Shown here: in pieces, positions 33,153-44,687 of the stretch
Position numbering within the stretch: the stretch's first letter is position 1
How the letters are laid out: the number at the start of each line of letters is the position of its first letter
NCBI RefSeq assembly: GCF_000182565.1
Contig: NW_015971543.1
Span: 932,138 to 996,137, forward strand
Length of the DNA stretch: 64,000 bases
Direction of reading: 5' to 3'
DNA from: Spizellomyces punctatus DAOM BR117
Taxonomy: Eukaryota; Chytridiomycota; Chytridiomycetes; Spizellomycetales; Spizellomycetaceae
Program-made: the position numbers and the translations under genes
The notes under the pieces: model-generated
Seen by the model: the letters and a program-made list of their open reading frames with translations, nothing else
Databases searched by the model: none
What the model was told of the DNA's origin: nothing

Positions 33153-34592
33153 ATGTCCGAGGATCCAACTTCAAAAATCTTTTCTAGTCTGTCAGAGGAT
33201 GAACGAAATAATCTGGTAATTGATACACCCTTATTCCTACACATTAACTATGTTGCCGAGCTTTCGCTCCGGGAATGGCCAAGTTGGAGAGATGGGCTAT
33301 ATTTTGACCATCCCATATATATGAGTGAATAATTTGGGCACGGTTGACCCTTCGGATTTGACGTCGGTGAATCTGTCCCTTCGAGTATCTGACTTCTTTG
33401 GACAAATATTTGCCGAATATTAGGGCCGTCTGGCATTCGAAGATCTCCTCTCCGAATGTGTTCAGGAGCTTGCTTTTGAGATACACAGGGAAGAAACGAG
33501 AAAGAAGGCAGTTTGCCAAGTATGTCACACAAGGCAAGTTGATATTCATCCTCAAGATATTACAACGATTTTCCCTGCAGCCAAGTTCTGATGTACACAT
33601 TACAATGCTGATCTACAGATGTCTTGCATATGGTACGACGGGCTTTTGTTCTCTGGATTTTGACAGCATCCCATTTTACCCGACGAGACCCTTTCTGACT
33701 ATCCATTTTTTAATCCTCCGCAGCTTCCCCTGGTCCTGGTAGTGACATATATGGACTCCCTTTGGGGGATAAGAATGCGGTCACGGACAAATTCAAATGT
33801 TATAAGTGCAATAACTGGTACCCTGCGCAGCGATATGCTCCCCATCTAGAGAAATGCCTTGGCTTTGGAGGTCGTACCAACTCGCGGTCGTCTAGCCGAA
33901 GGTATGATGATGATGGCGGCTTCAGATCTCATCAAATGACTCCAATTAACTTTGCTTGCGGCGCGTCTGCTCTCGTAGACCGGGTACTGAGCGTGCGTCG
34001 GCATCCCCGTTTGGGGCGGATTCCGACACCGAATCGGGTACCGTGAACGGCGAGAAAAGAGGCGTCAAACGCAAAGAATCACCTTTGAGAAAATCACTTG
34101 GAAAGAGAATGAAATTATGTATGAAGGCGCTACTCGTTTTTTGCTTACGACTAGGCTCGCTCTATAGTGACTCTTCTTTCTGTATAGCTGCAACGGACTT
34201 CCCTGGCCGCATTTCAGTGGTAAGGCACCGTTCATGCGATTCTTGGGAGCTACAAATTCCCTTATTTCTTGTCTCTCGTCTAGCCAACGCGTGAGCCGGT
34301 CAACTCGTCCCCATTAAGATCTTCCTCACCAATTCGTGAGACATCACCCGATGTGTCACCGTCCCTAATTGGTATGTTTGCGAATAAAACGATGCCTACT
34401 ATACCGCTTGTAGAGGACTTCATTGGTAAGTATATGTTGCGGATCATATTCTGGTCAATGCAAAATGAATGGCATTTGCTCTTGTCCTGATTCTCTGCAC
34501 TCACTGGCTGCCTCTTCTAAACTCTGTCTCAAGATATCGATGGTGATGCTGACGCATTGGGTAGTGAGGAGGATGATCTATCTCATGACTAG
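33153..34592 (+). CDS. SGF11: SAGA-associated factor 11 (deubiquitinase module subunit)
   Basis: Nine exons in the preferred model: 33153-33215, 33424-33533, 33619-33632, 33724-33901, 33979-34118, 34188-34219, 34284-34371, 34414-34425 and 34534-34592; about 231 residues. The N-terminal helix (LAFEDLLSECVQELAFEIHREETRKK, about residues 24-49) matches the Sus1-contacting helix of Sgf11/ATXN7L3. SDIYGLPLG precedes a zinc finger, KCYKCNNWYPAQRYAPHLEKCLGF, with the diagnostic CxxC and HLxxCLG pattern. The rest is Ser/Arg-rich and ends acidic. Sgf11 anchors the Ubp8 module that removes ubiquitin from histone H2B. The second exon has two possible donors: GC at 33534, used with a 14-base exon, or GT at 33520 with a 52-base exon 33581-33632. 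Both keep frame. A 12-base exon (34414-34425) is also inferred. Confidence 0.85.
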
Positions 34593-34842
34593 GTACAGTT
34601 TGTCGTTGCCTGACAAACGATTGCAACCGGGCACTCCATGCACTGTTATTGGCGTGACGTGGTTATGTTATCAGAAGGTGATGAGTGGGGAGTTGAAAGG
34701 AGGAGTTAGCTATGTATTTATTATCGGCTCAAGCTCTGTACATAAATCAAATGATGTCATGTTTTCAAACGCCGCGACAGGACTGCAGTCTAGTATATCC
34801 ATAATGTTCATGTGGGTGCGATCTAGGATGTACTAAATAACC

Positions 34843-37800
34843 TCAACCAGCTACTGCTGGCAGCTTCGCGGCGGCCAAAAGATCGGCCACCAACTCTATC
34901 ATCACAGCTCCACTCCAGGCCTGCGTAGGACAACTTCCTCCGCAGAATCCACCATTTTCGTTGGTCAGCTCGGGTAGTCCCGCATATGGGCTTTGCGTAC
35001 TGTCGAGGATGTGATGCTTGTGGCGGAGGAGTACACGCTGAATATAGGCGTACACAGAGTCGACCTAAATAGCAACACCTTGAGCACTAATGAAGTCAAG
35101 AGTGCCCTCTTGATATCGACAGCCCACCTTGCTTGGATCATGTCCAGGTGCTTTGGTATGGAAGTACAGATACGCACGAAGGAAGAATCCTAACGGATAC
35201 ACCCATTCCTGAAATGCACCCATGAGTGCGCAATCCTCATCCGGCCGTTCTCTGATACATGTACTCACCGGACCCTGATGATAGTTGAAACCATGAGCAA
35301 CCGTGGCATCTGTACCGTCATTCGCGTTGTCGTACACCCCGCGGTACGCCCAATCGCGTGGGTCCAGCGTCTTGATCCCTATGTAAATCGAATTATCAGA
35401 TCATCGGTCGGTGTACTCATACTTTGAATGACAACATCGTGCATACCCAATGGACCCACAAGCTGCTCCTTGACAACATCTAGTGCCTGGCGGGCATGAT
35501 CCGGATTAAACAATTCCGGAGCCTAAAAAGGATCAATTGTCAGAGCACAACAAGCGTAAAGTATCTTTGTGGCTCAAAAAGCCGACTACTTACCACAACC
35601 ATGGCAATACAGAAGTTTGGGCGCAGCTGGAATCCCATAAAGTCTCGCATACTTCCAACCGTGTCTCTGTATATCCCACGTCGATGTACAAGATTAGGTT
35701 TGTCGATATTGTATTCCGGATCTTGATTTGGATCTACGACAAGTCAGTGTGAAGACCGTCGCACTTTTGAACCCTTCTTTACAGGTTACCTACCGGTGGG
35801 TACGTAAAAGTGCCTTTCGAAAGAGGACTGAAGCAACGTATTCCAAACTTGATAGGTTACCAACTTGTCATGACCATTGCCATCTGATGGAAACGCACAT
35901 GCGGTAGCTCGGTCAGGCAAGATTTACGATGTTGATTCCATTGCATGGCGACCGACCTGTGATCAAAACACCTTCCCACGTCCACCACTTCTTCCCAAGT
36001 CCCTTGCCGAGGACATCTTCCACAACCCATTTCAATGCCGCTTTTGCTAGTCCGCAAATTTCAACGGCGGCGCCGTCCCGCGGTGTTGCTGGGACACCCT
36101 TTGTTCCGGCCTTTTCGGAATCACCCATTTTGTCCATCCAAGTCCCACAGTTCCATCTATTGCCACCCACTACCAATCCATCCATTTGCCAGTCCACTCG
36201 CGCCTCTACATCAAATCCTTCGCTTCGCATGGCGTGATCGAGATTCGCCCCAGCGTTCCATTCACGGAACTTGATGCCGCGTGCATGCCGTTCCAGCAAT
36301 TCATGGCATAATTGAGCTATTGTGCTTCGGTGGACAAATGCTCTGGATGGATCATCATATGGACAATAAGTGTCACCTTGTCCATCATCATCTTCGTCCG
36401 CGACGGCTAGATAGTCAGGATTTCTATATCTTCGCCGCGGAGTAAAACGCCGTGCGACCTCCACACCTAGAAAAGCATATCCTTCAGGCGACAGTCTACA
36501 GTATTCTGCAACACTATATAACCACCACCAAGCAGCATCGCGAGCATTGTACCGCGGCATAATGCCTTGATCGAGAAGGTTAGGTATCAATCCATGCCGT
36601 AATGTCGATCCAAATGCTATCAAATGGGCTCGAGCTGCGTGGTAATGTCCAGGTCGCAAAAACATGCCTCTTAGCGATATGAAGATGTCGCGACCCCAGC
36701 ACCGCATGTATTGGGTTGCGAAGTGGGGCAATCCCGCCGCTAGTGACGGATTCTTCTTCTTCTGAGCGTCAGGAGGACCGGTATCTGGAGCAACAAGACC
36801 CAATGGGTATTGGGGTGGAACCAGTCCAGTTGACAAGACGCGACCGTACAGTTGGAAGGTCATCATTGAACATGCATTGTTGAAGGCTTCCAAGGATGAC
36901 TTTCGGTTGCCAGCTACTTGACACATTTGGAGACGTGATGCATCCATCGTTAGCGCGCGATACCGCAAAGCCTGATAGGCTGAGCAAACTACGAAAGTGA
37001 AATATTTGGGGGAGAAGGAGGGTGATAGCTTTTTAACCAGCGCCAATCGGTCCGATAGCCATATTTGAAGGGCTTTGAGAGTAGGGTACATTTGCAAATG
37101 CCTGTGAGGTAGAAGTTAGTACGGTAGTCGCTACGTTTATGGTACGTCAAAGAGTACCTTTTCAAACGGGCCACAATGTAGTCTGCCATCCATGGGCCGC
37201 TGCGCAAGTTTCCAAATACGGGATGACCCAGATCATTATTTCGCGCAACTGGTTGTAAAGCTGAAACGAACCCTTGAAGACCACAGTATGATAAGCGTCC
37301 ATATCCAGGGACGTCATAGACGCTGTCGCCTTAGATATCTCAAGTTAGTTCAATACCCGGAACATGTGATAGATTTTACTCACCCGTCGTGTCCTCCTCC
37401 TCAGCAGCAGAGCGATAGAGTGCAACGTTGATGTCGAGCATATCTAAGCCCTCCACAGCTTCCCACAAACCGGGTGGCCACTTCGTCTTCTTATCGCCAT
37501 ACCAGAGATGTCCTGATCCAAGCACATCCCAACCCAGTTTCACCATAACCTCAATGCCTTCGTTGGTGCGGTCCATTCCCAGCATGCTCCAGAGACTTGC
37601 AAACACACCAGGAGATAGCGACAATGTTCTTGACGATACTGATATGGTCATGCCCTCAGTTACCCGAGGCTCGTCCTTTCCATTTCCGACTACTGATGTC
37701 CGGTAGAGTACGATGGATCCAGGTCTGAACGTGTCTTTGTCGACGGTAATTACTGTTTGCATATCACCATCAGCACCGATAGCCTCCTCTCTCGCATAGG

Positions 37801-40800
37801 ATTTTGTAGTAACCGTGGTTGAGAACGTCAACGTTGATGGCAGACCTGATATAGTCCCTACTACCTGACGAAAACCAGGTGCCGGAATATCGAACGTGTG
37901 GTACATGGCAGTCGGTGATTGAAGCGGAAGCAGACCATCGGCGTTACCCGGATCATGAGGCTCATTTTCCCAGTGTGTTGGAGTATGTACGTCTGACGTT
38001 GCCCCGTGAACAGTGAGAGTGCCAGATTCCATGACATGTACAACCTGGTTACGCAGAAAAATGGGCGAATGCACTAGATTCGTGCACAAGATTATTATGA
38101 CTTCCAAGATTGTACGAGTTACGAGATGAGGAACCATACCGTCTTCGCTATGGTGATGATGGAAAGCTGTCCGGGCAATAAGCAGGTATCCTTCGTGCGT
38201 GATGGGATGCAGGCGATGGATGGAAATGAACTAAGTTATGTTAGTAAAGACTTGGGGATTTCAGAGGGGGGCCTGCACTCACATCGTGTTCTTGGTGGAC
38301 GTGGATTTCAGAATACCCTTCTCTCGCCATCTTTAGATGGACGTTATACAGTACTGATTTCGCTTTTATAGGAATGGCATGTCAAATGAAGCCAGATGAA
38401 GTCTCACGTTAGACTATTCACGCCACGCACCTGGTAAAATACCGTCGTTGAAATCAGGGACTCGATATTTTCGTGATTCTGTAACAAGATTCAGCAGTTC
38501 CGGAACAATCTCGTCATATCCCATCACACTGCCAACCGCACAGCTTGACATTGCGACGATTGCAGCATTTGGTAGCGTATCCGCTGCAGTCCGCTTTTGA
38601 TGCGGCGTTTCATTGTCATGAGTACTAAATACGATAAGTAAGTGCTCAAGCAGCTGACGCATCATACCTTGCAGTAGCTTACCAGTCCATGAAGAGCGCA
38701 TGAGGTACCGAACCCTTCACATCAACCAAGATCTCTTCCTCCTCGGCGCTTGATGAAAATACGTTAGAGTTCAAATCATGTCCAAGAATGTCTAGCGGAA
38801 AGTTTTCTGGGGGAAATGTTAACGATCCTGCATAGACAGACTTGGATAAGCACCAAAATACAACAAACACAAGGCTGATCATTCTCATACCGACGGGCTG
38901 TCCACCATATCGATGAACCAGGCGACTCAGCTCATGTGGATCCCAGGCATTCATGGCCTCTCGAATAAGCGAGTTGATGCCCAGTTTAGAAACAAACATG
39001 ATATCCTTCTCCTCTGATCCAGTGAACAACTCCGCAAACACGTATAAGTCTGGGTTAACTCTTCGACCGGCATCCAAAAGCGCCGACGCCACATGTAGTG
39101 GGGTTGAATGGCAATTATCAATACGTAAGCCGTCAAAGAGACGAGCCATTTTTTGCGTATAAGCAATCTGGTGCTCCCAAAGCCAAGGGTTATCTTCCTG
39201 TAGCAAATTGAGATATAAGGTTAACGTGACACTCAAGGATAAGGACCCGGGAAATGTTCCCAAAACAAATACACGCATGTTCGTACTGGCTTGTCCCCGT
39301 AACGAAGCTTTACACAATCACTCCAAGCAATTACTTCTCGTCGCAGGTAGGATTTCGAGTCTGCGGCTGCAAAGTTAACCAAAGGGTCGGCATTCCAGAT
39401 CCAGCCGTTGTTTGCTAATACAAGTTCGTCTACATGTCGGGATCTTGTTAGTTCATTGCGAGGCAACCTCGTGAAATAGGTATCAACGAGAGGCTTCCTA
39501 AAGAACGCACAAATGTCAGATCGAGTACAGTTCCCGTCCCCCTGCCAGATGCAGCTGCACCTACTCTCTCGAAATTGCGCCAAGTTTTGGTCCATGGGGG
39601 TCTATCCGGAGATACCTTGCACGGTTTGTGATATTTTCTATGATAGCAGCCACGTCCGCATCGTGCTCCTGGTACAACGGAAGGTTGATCTCATTCAGGA
39701 TAGCTTCGTATCGTGATATTTGTGCTTCCAAATCCTCAAGGTGCAGGTCCACTGCTAATTTATGGATGAACTCTGCAGCCAATTCACTGTCGATTGTCTT
39801 TGCGTATCGACTGCCGTCTTTTGCATCCACTAGACAATCGTGGGACAAAAGTTGGGCTTGTCCTTGGAGTGACAAAATGCCGAGGTTCCGGGATGAGTAC
39901 CGATTCTGGTCAGGAGAACGTCCCTGGGATGAGAGCACTTTTCGTAATTCGGCTACAGCTAGTTGAGCATCCACAATATAAAATTCCCATAGCTTCACCC
40001 GAGGTATAACCTTGGATTTGACAACATCAAGAACTCGTTGCAAATCCTCTTCAGTATGTATGGCCGCCGGTTTTCCATACTTTTGGACCAGATCATCTGA
40101 GAACTGAAGTAGCGCTTCCTCGAGCTCGTATGCAGGCCGAAGATGCGGTGACGTTTTCAGATTGTAACCTGCGGGGAGGAGTGCAGGTTCAGGTTAAACA
40201 CATAGGACAGGTCAAGTGTTCAACAGAAAAAATACCTGCTTCAGGATGTTCTTGTAACCAGCTACTATTGCAAGCTGTATGGTTCCACACTATATCTGTG
40301 ACACTAAGGATCCCATTTTCCTTCCGAATCTTTCCTAAAGTATTCCGTAAACTCTCCTCTTTCTCCTTTTCTGTCAACTTTGTATCGAACCAGTCATCCG
40401 AAATGGAGAGTTGATCATATATGCTGTATGGCGAATTGGAGGTTCCTCGTGCGTTCATCGGAGCAAAATGGACCATATTGTAACCAGTCTCTGCAAAAGC
40501 CGAAAAGTATGGTGGCCAGTGCGAAAGAGTAGGCATCCATTTGGGAATAACAGTCAGAATGGATATGCCATCCAAGGGTAGGAGGATTTTTTCCGGTGAT
40601 TTGATTTTAGGATCATTCAAGGCGGTATTGGGAAGGTACAGCCGTGGGTCCACCACCAACGCTCCTGGTGTTTTGGAACGTGTTCGTTGGCCTGTCTGCC
40701 AGTTGTCATACTCCACATAGTACTCAAATACTCCTGGAATGCGTATCGTAATCTCAACTGTAAAATCCGCCAGACCTTCATTATGGAAGCTGCAGGGACA

Positions 40801-41290
40801 GAATGCAGAAAAGTGCTCAAAAACCCGTTCTGCAGGATGTAAAGGTCAAATGCACGGGTAACTCACTCGACGGACTGGAATTTACTTCGTTCAAAAGTAC
40901 TCCTAAAGATATGCACCACGTTGAGGTGATTGTTCAATTAGATCACTTCAACAAACATGAGAAGTTATCTGGCTCCAGAACGAGCTCACCCAGCAGCCGG
41001 ATAATTCGTGTGAAGAGTGGGTTTTCGGGACGCAACACAACCAGCTGTAATTATCAGACGCAGTACATATGGTTGACTATCTACAGGCGGAGGTAACCGC
41101 ACATACTAGACGCATGACAAAGACAAAGTCGAGTCAGCAAATGGGGAGCCAGTCAAAAGGCTCTTATCTGAACGCCAAAGCTAGCTACAGTATATATGGC
41201 GAATACAAGACGGTCGCCCTTGATTCCTACCTTCTTTCGTTCTTCGGGAGACCCGTCGTCACCCAGCCGAAGGGTGAAAATGACTGTCAT
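34843..41290 (-). CDS. GDB1: Glycogen debranching enzyme
   Basis: About twenty exons between the ATG at 41290 and the stop at 34843, roughly 1,700 residues; the largest coding blocks are near 40829-40236, 40170-39566, 38074-37385 and 37101-35958. The start [13 protein letters not shown] leads to the N-terminal domain ([12 protein letters not shown]). The glucanotransferase domain has [53 protein letters not shown] and [12 protein letters not shown]. The C-terminal amylo-1,6-glucosidase domain has [26 protein letters not shown] and [17 protein letters not shown]. The ending [20 protein letters not shown] is family-typical. The bifunctional cytosolic enzyme moves maltosyl units and hydrolyses the 1,6-branch during glycogen breakdown. 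All introns I read show GT-AG. The total is somewhat longer than the yeast enzyme (1536 residues), so one or two exon ends may be wrong. Confidence 0.93.
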
Positions 41291-41721
41291 CTTGCAGGAG
41301 ATCTCCAAAGCTTGTGGGAAACGAGGCGTCGGAAGCTGCGCGACGCGTCGGATGTCTGGAACGAACCAGGATTGCTGCACTTCGAACCGCATTTGCAGGT
41401 GATCGAATCTGACAACCAATGCAAAAGGCGCTGACCTTTTGGGGATATCCGCCGATGCTTTGTTTGTCCATCATGTTCCTGCTTACAGTGCTATTACGAA
41501 AAAGAGAGTAGGATAATCGTAGAGATAGATGAGCGTCGAGCCTGTTGATGGATAATTTATCTTGGGCCGAGAGCTTTGAAGACGCAAGGCCCCCACAGAT
41601 CAACGGCCACGAATGTATGGATTCTCACCTTGGCCTTTCTAACGGCAATGAGCCATTTGCATAGCTGCTACCCCGACGGCTTGTCATTGGGGTATTGGTC
41701 TAACGTTGTCAAGTGAAAACG
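41291..41721. promoter_or_regulatory. Divergent upstream region of debranching enzyme and carnitine acetyltransferase
   Basis: Two carbon-metabolism genes diverge from this 431-base stretch. Joint control is possible but is only suggested by orientation. No clear binding motif was identified, and open frames here are short. Confidence 0.4.
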
Positions 41722-44289
41722 ATGATCGGAGGGCTTACCCAAGATCATCGACCACGTGAGATCATTCCGGACAGTTCCGCGGTTCAACGAGCTCTGATAT
41801 CCTTCAACACGATCTTTGCATCTAGATTTGTAGAGAGGATGGCCGCAACAGCTCAGAAAGGGCCTGCACCTAGGACGTTCAGCCTCCAATCGAAGCTGCC
41901 GCGTCTTCCCATCCCGTCCTTGGAAGAAACAGCTGAACGCTATCTCCAAACGCTGCGTCCGGTGCTCACCGAGGAAGAATTCGCACACTCTGAGGCAGCA
42001 GTTCGCGAATTCATCAAGCCAGGCGGGTTGGGGCATACTCTCCAACAACGATTGATTGAGCATGACAAGAATGAGCCCAATTCGTGGTTGGAGAGATGGT
42101 GGTTGCGACTAGCGTACCATTCGTGGAGGGAAGGTTTAATGGTCAACTCCAACTGGTATATGTTGGGGAGAGATCACCCGGAGACTCCAAAAGAGCTAAT
42201 AACCGAGAAGAGCTCTGCGCGAAAGAATGGACAATACACAGATTTCCAGTTGCGTAGGGCTGCTGGGCTCATTACGAATCTGTTGGATTACAAAAACTTG
42301 CTTGATACGTAGGTTCAACTCGATCTCACCTATCGTGAGCGCAAGTGCCCATTAATTTTTGCGTTTTGTAACAGCGAGACCCTCCCCGTCGACATGACCC
42401 GAGCTGGACCTCAGGACATGAACCAGTACCGTCACATTTTTGGTATTACGCGAGTGCCCAAAGCAGAATGTGACATCAACGTTGGGTCTCACCCAGCACA
42501 TGCCAAGCATATCGTTGTACTGGTTCGGGATCAAATTTATGCCGTTGATGTTTATGATGCAAACAATGGCGAACGGGTGTCGATCAGGGATATCGAAAAG
42601 TGAGTGAAGGTCCTGTACTGCCAATGACAGGGCATTGCGTTGACCCTGACTTGTAGACAGCTGAAGACTGTTGTGCAAAGCGTTACACGAGCGAAAGAGA
42701 TGCAACCGCCAATAGGCTTATTTACCGCCATACATCGCGACAAATGGGCCGAGGTGAATAAGACAATTGCAAACGAAACGTGCTGTAGTTTACCAACGGA
42801 ATGATTCCCGTAGATGCACAAGCATTTGGAAGACTTGAGTGCTGTCAACAGAGAATCCTTCAAAACCATTGAGACTGCGCTCTTCGCTGTCTCCTTGGAT
42901 GATTACTGTTTGCCTTTGCATGTAGAGTACCTTGCAAGTGAGTTCTTGTACATTTGACACGCAGAGATTGGCTGCTGACATATCGCCGGATCCTATCTCC
43001 AGAAAACACCTTCCACGCCATGAATGGACATAATCGCTGGTTTGACAAGTCGATTTCGGTTTGCATGATGAACGATGGGCGTACTGGCGTGAACGGGGAG
43101 GTAGTGTCGTAAACTCGAGATGGATATTGTTTTGATTCCATTTAACGTCTCCTGCTATCCAGCACTCTCCCTGTGACGCTTTGGTCCCGGCATTGATGGT
43201 CGACTACCTTGTCCAACAGTGGGTGTTTAATCTTACTGTCGTGCCAATTCATCTATTTACGCTTAACTGAATAATCATTTCCAGCGAGCCTGCCAGTGAT
43301 CCACCAACTGCCAAGTCCAACCCTGTGATGAGACACCCGAGACAGCTGACATGGCAGATCGACGCAAAGATCACAGAGGGTTTGAAAGAAGCAAAGGTCT
43401 TTATTGAAAAGACCATTGCCGACAGCGATGTACGAATCTTGCATTACTCGGGATACGGATCAGATTTGATGAAGAAGAGTGGTTAGTGACTAGTCGGCAG
43501 TATTGGGCTTGCGCACAATGAATTGACCTTTAGTACACGACAGCTAAAGTGAGCCCGGATGCCTACATGCAAATGGCGTTGCAGCTTACGTTTTACCGCC
43601 TGCACGGGAAGTGCGCTGCTGTGTATGAGACAGCCAGTACCCGACAATTTCTTCATGGGCGCACCGAGACGTGCCGCTCGCTGTCTTCCGACTCAAAAGC
43701 GTTTGTTGAAGCATTCGATCAGCGCAATGTTTCGGTATGTGTGTAATGTTATTGACGATCAATAAGTCGATATTACTCACAGACTAATCTTCACAGGCAC
43801 AAGAAAAATATAATCTGCTACAAAAGGCCTGCACGTCTCATGTTCAATACCTTTCCATTGCGGGACAAGGACGCGGAGTGGATAGACACCTCCTGGGTCT
43901 ACGGATGTGCATGAAAGATGGTGAAAGTGCAGAGATCTTCAAGGATCCTGCGTACGGCAAGTCAAGTTACTGGCAGCTGTCTACAAGTGGATTGTTCCCT
44001 GGTGATCGGATCTTGGGAACAGGATTTGGCGCTGTGGTACGCAAACTTGTAACTCCATCTTTTGCATGCTCTTGAATCTAATTGTGTGTGTTGCATGCAG
44101 TACCCCGATGGATACGGTATGAACTATATGATTGCATCCAAAATCATCAAAATCGGCGTCGAGAGTAAGAATTCGTGCAAGGACACTTCCAGTGGAAAGT
44201 ATATAGAAACATTAGCCTCCGTTCTGACTGACATGGCTCAGGTGTGCGTCAATGTGAATGGTACTGGAGATGCGAAAGCAAAACTGTAG
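41722..44289 (+). CDS. CAT2: Carnitine O-acetyltransferase with PTS1 and possible alternative starts
   Basis: Ten exons; the first ends at 42308, then 42375-42599, 42657-42753, 42814-42937, 43003-43100, 43163-43218, 43285-43481, 43544-43734, 43797-44036 and 44101-44289. From the ATG at 41839 the protein has 628 residues; an in-frame ATG at 41722 would add 39. Choline/carnitine acyltransferase signatures are clear: LPRLPIPSLEETAERYL, FGITRVPKAECD, GHNRWFDKSISV and GEHSPCDALVPALMVDYL, whose His (about 339 from the second start) is the catalytic base. VSPDAYMQMALQLTFYR and TSTSRQFLHGRTE-type acyl/carnitine-site segments follow. The enzyme interconverts acetyl-CoA and acetylcarnitine. The C-terminus is AKL, a peroxisomal PTS1. 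The upstream start adds an Arg-containing, hydroxylated leader, which recalls yeast Cat2. Confidence 0.93.
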
Positions 44290-44687
44290 ACGGGTTTAGA
44301 TGATAGTTTAGGACGACAGTGATAGCATTGTCTATTTCTATTGATTTCTATGGCATGAATGGAAGGAATCTTTCTCGATGCATTAGTTGTCAGCTGACGA
44401 GACTTTGTCTTTAAATTGCGGCCATCATCTGCAAAAAAAAAAATATCTGGCGTGTGATAGTACCCCATATACATTCATTTCTCTTCCTTTGTAAAAAGAA
44501 TTAAATACAGCAAAAAACAAAAACAAAAAACAGCAAAACAACAAATGGCGTGTCTACACTATCAAAAAACAGAAAGTCACATTGCGATAGCATCAACCTC
44601 AGCCCTTCAAAATGTTACCCAATTTCGTAATTGTGAAAAAAAGACAGACGCGCAATATAACGTCCACATTTATATAATATGGCAGGT
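44290..44687. other. Convergent 3' intergenic region
   Basis: The carnitine acetyltransferase and Scc3 genes end towards each other here. The 398 bases are A/T-rich with adenine-rich runs around 44430-44540, consistent with 3' untranslated regions and polyadenylation signals for both strands. No gene is seen. Confidence 0.5.

Noticed and set aside
41153-41419. Longer minus-strand frame upstream of the debranching enzyme start
   Set aside because: The segment before the ATG at 41290 has no similarity to the enzyme. [13 protein letters not shown] followed by a GT donor at 41230 fits the family start.
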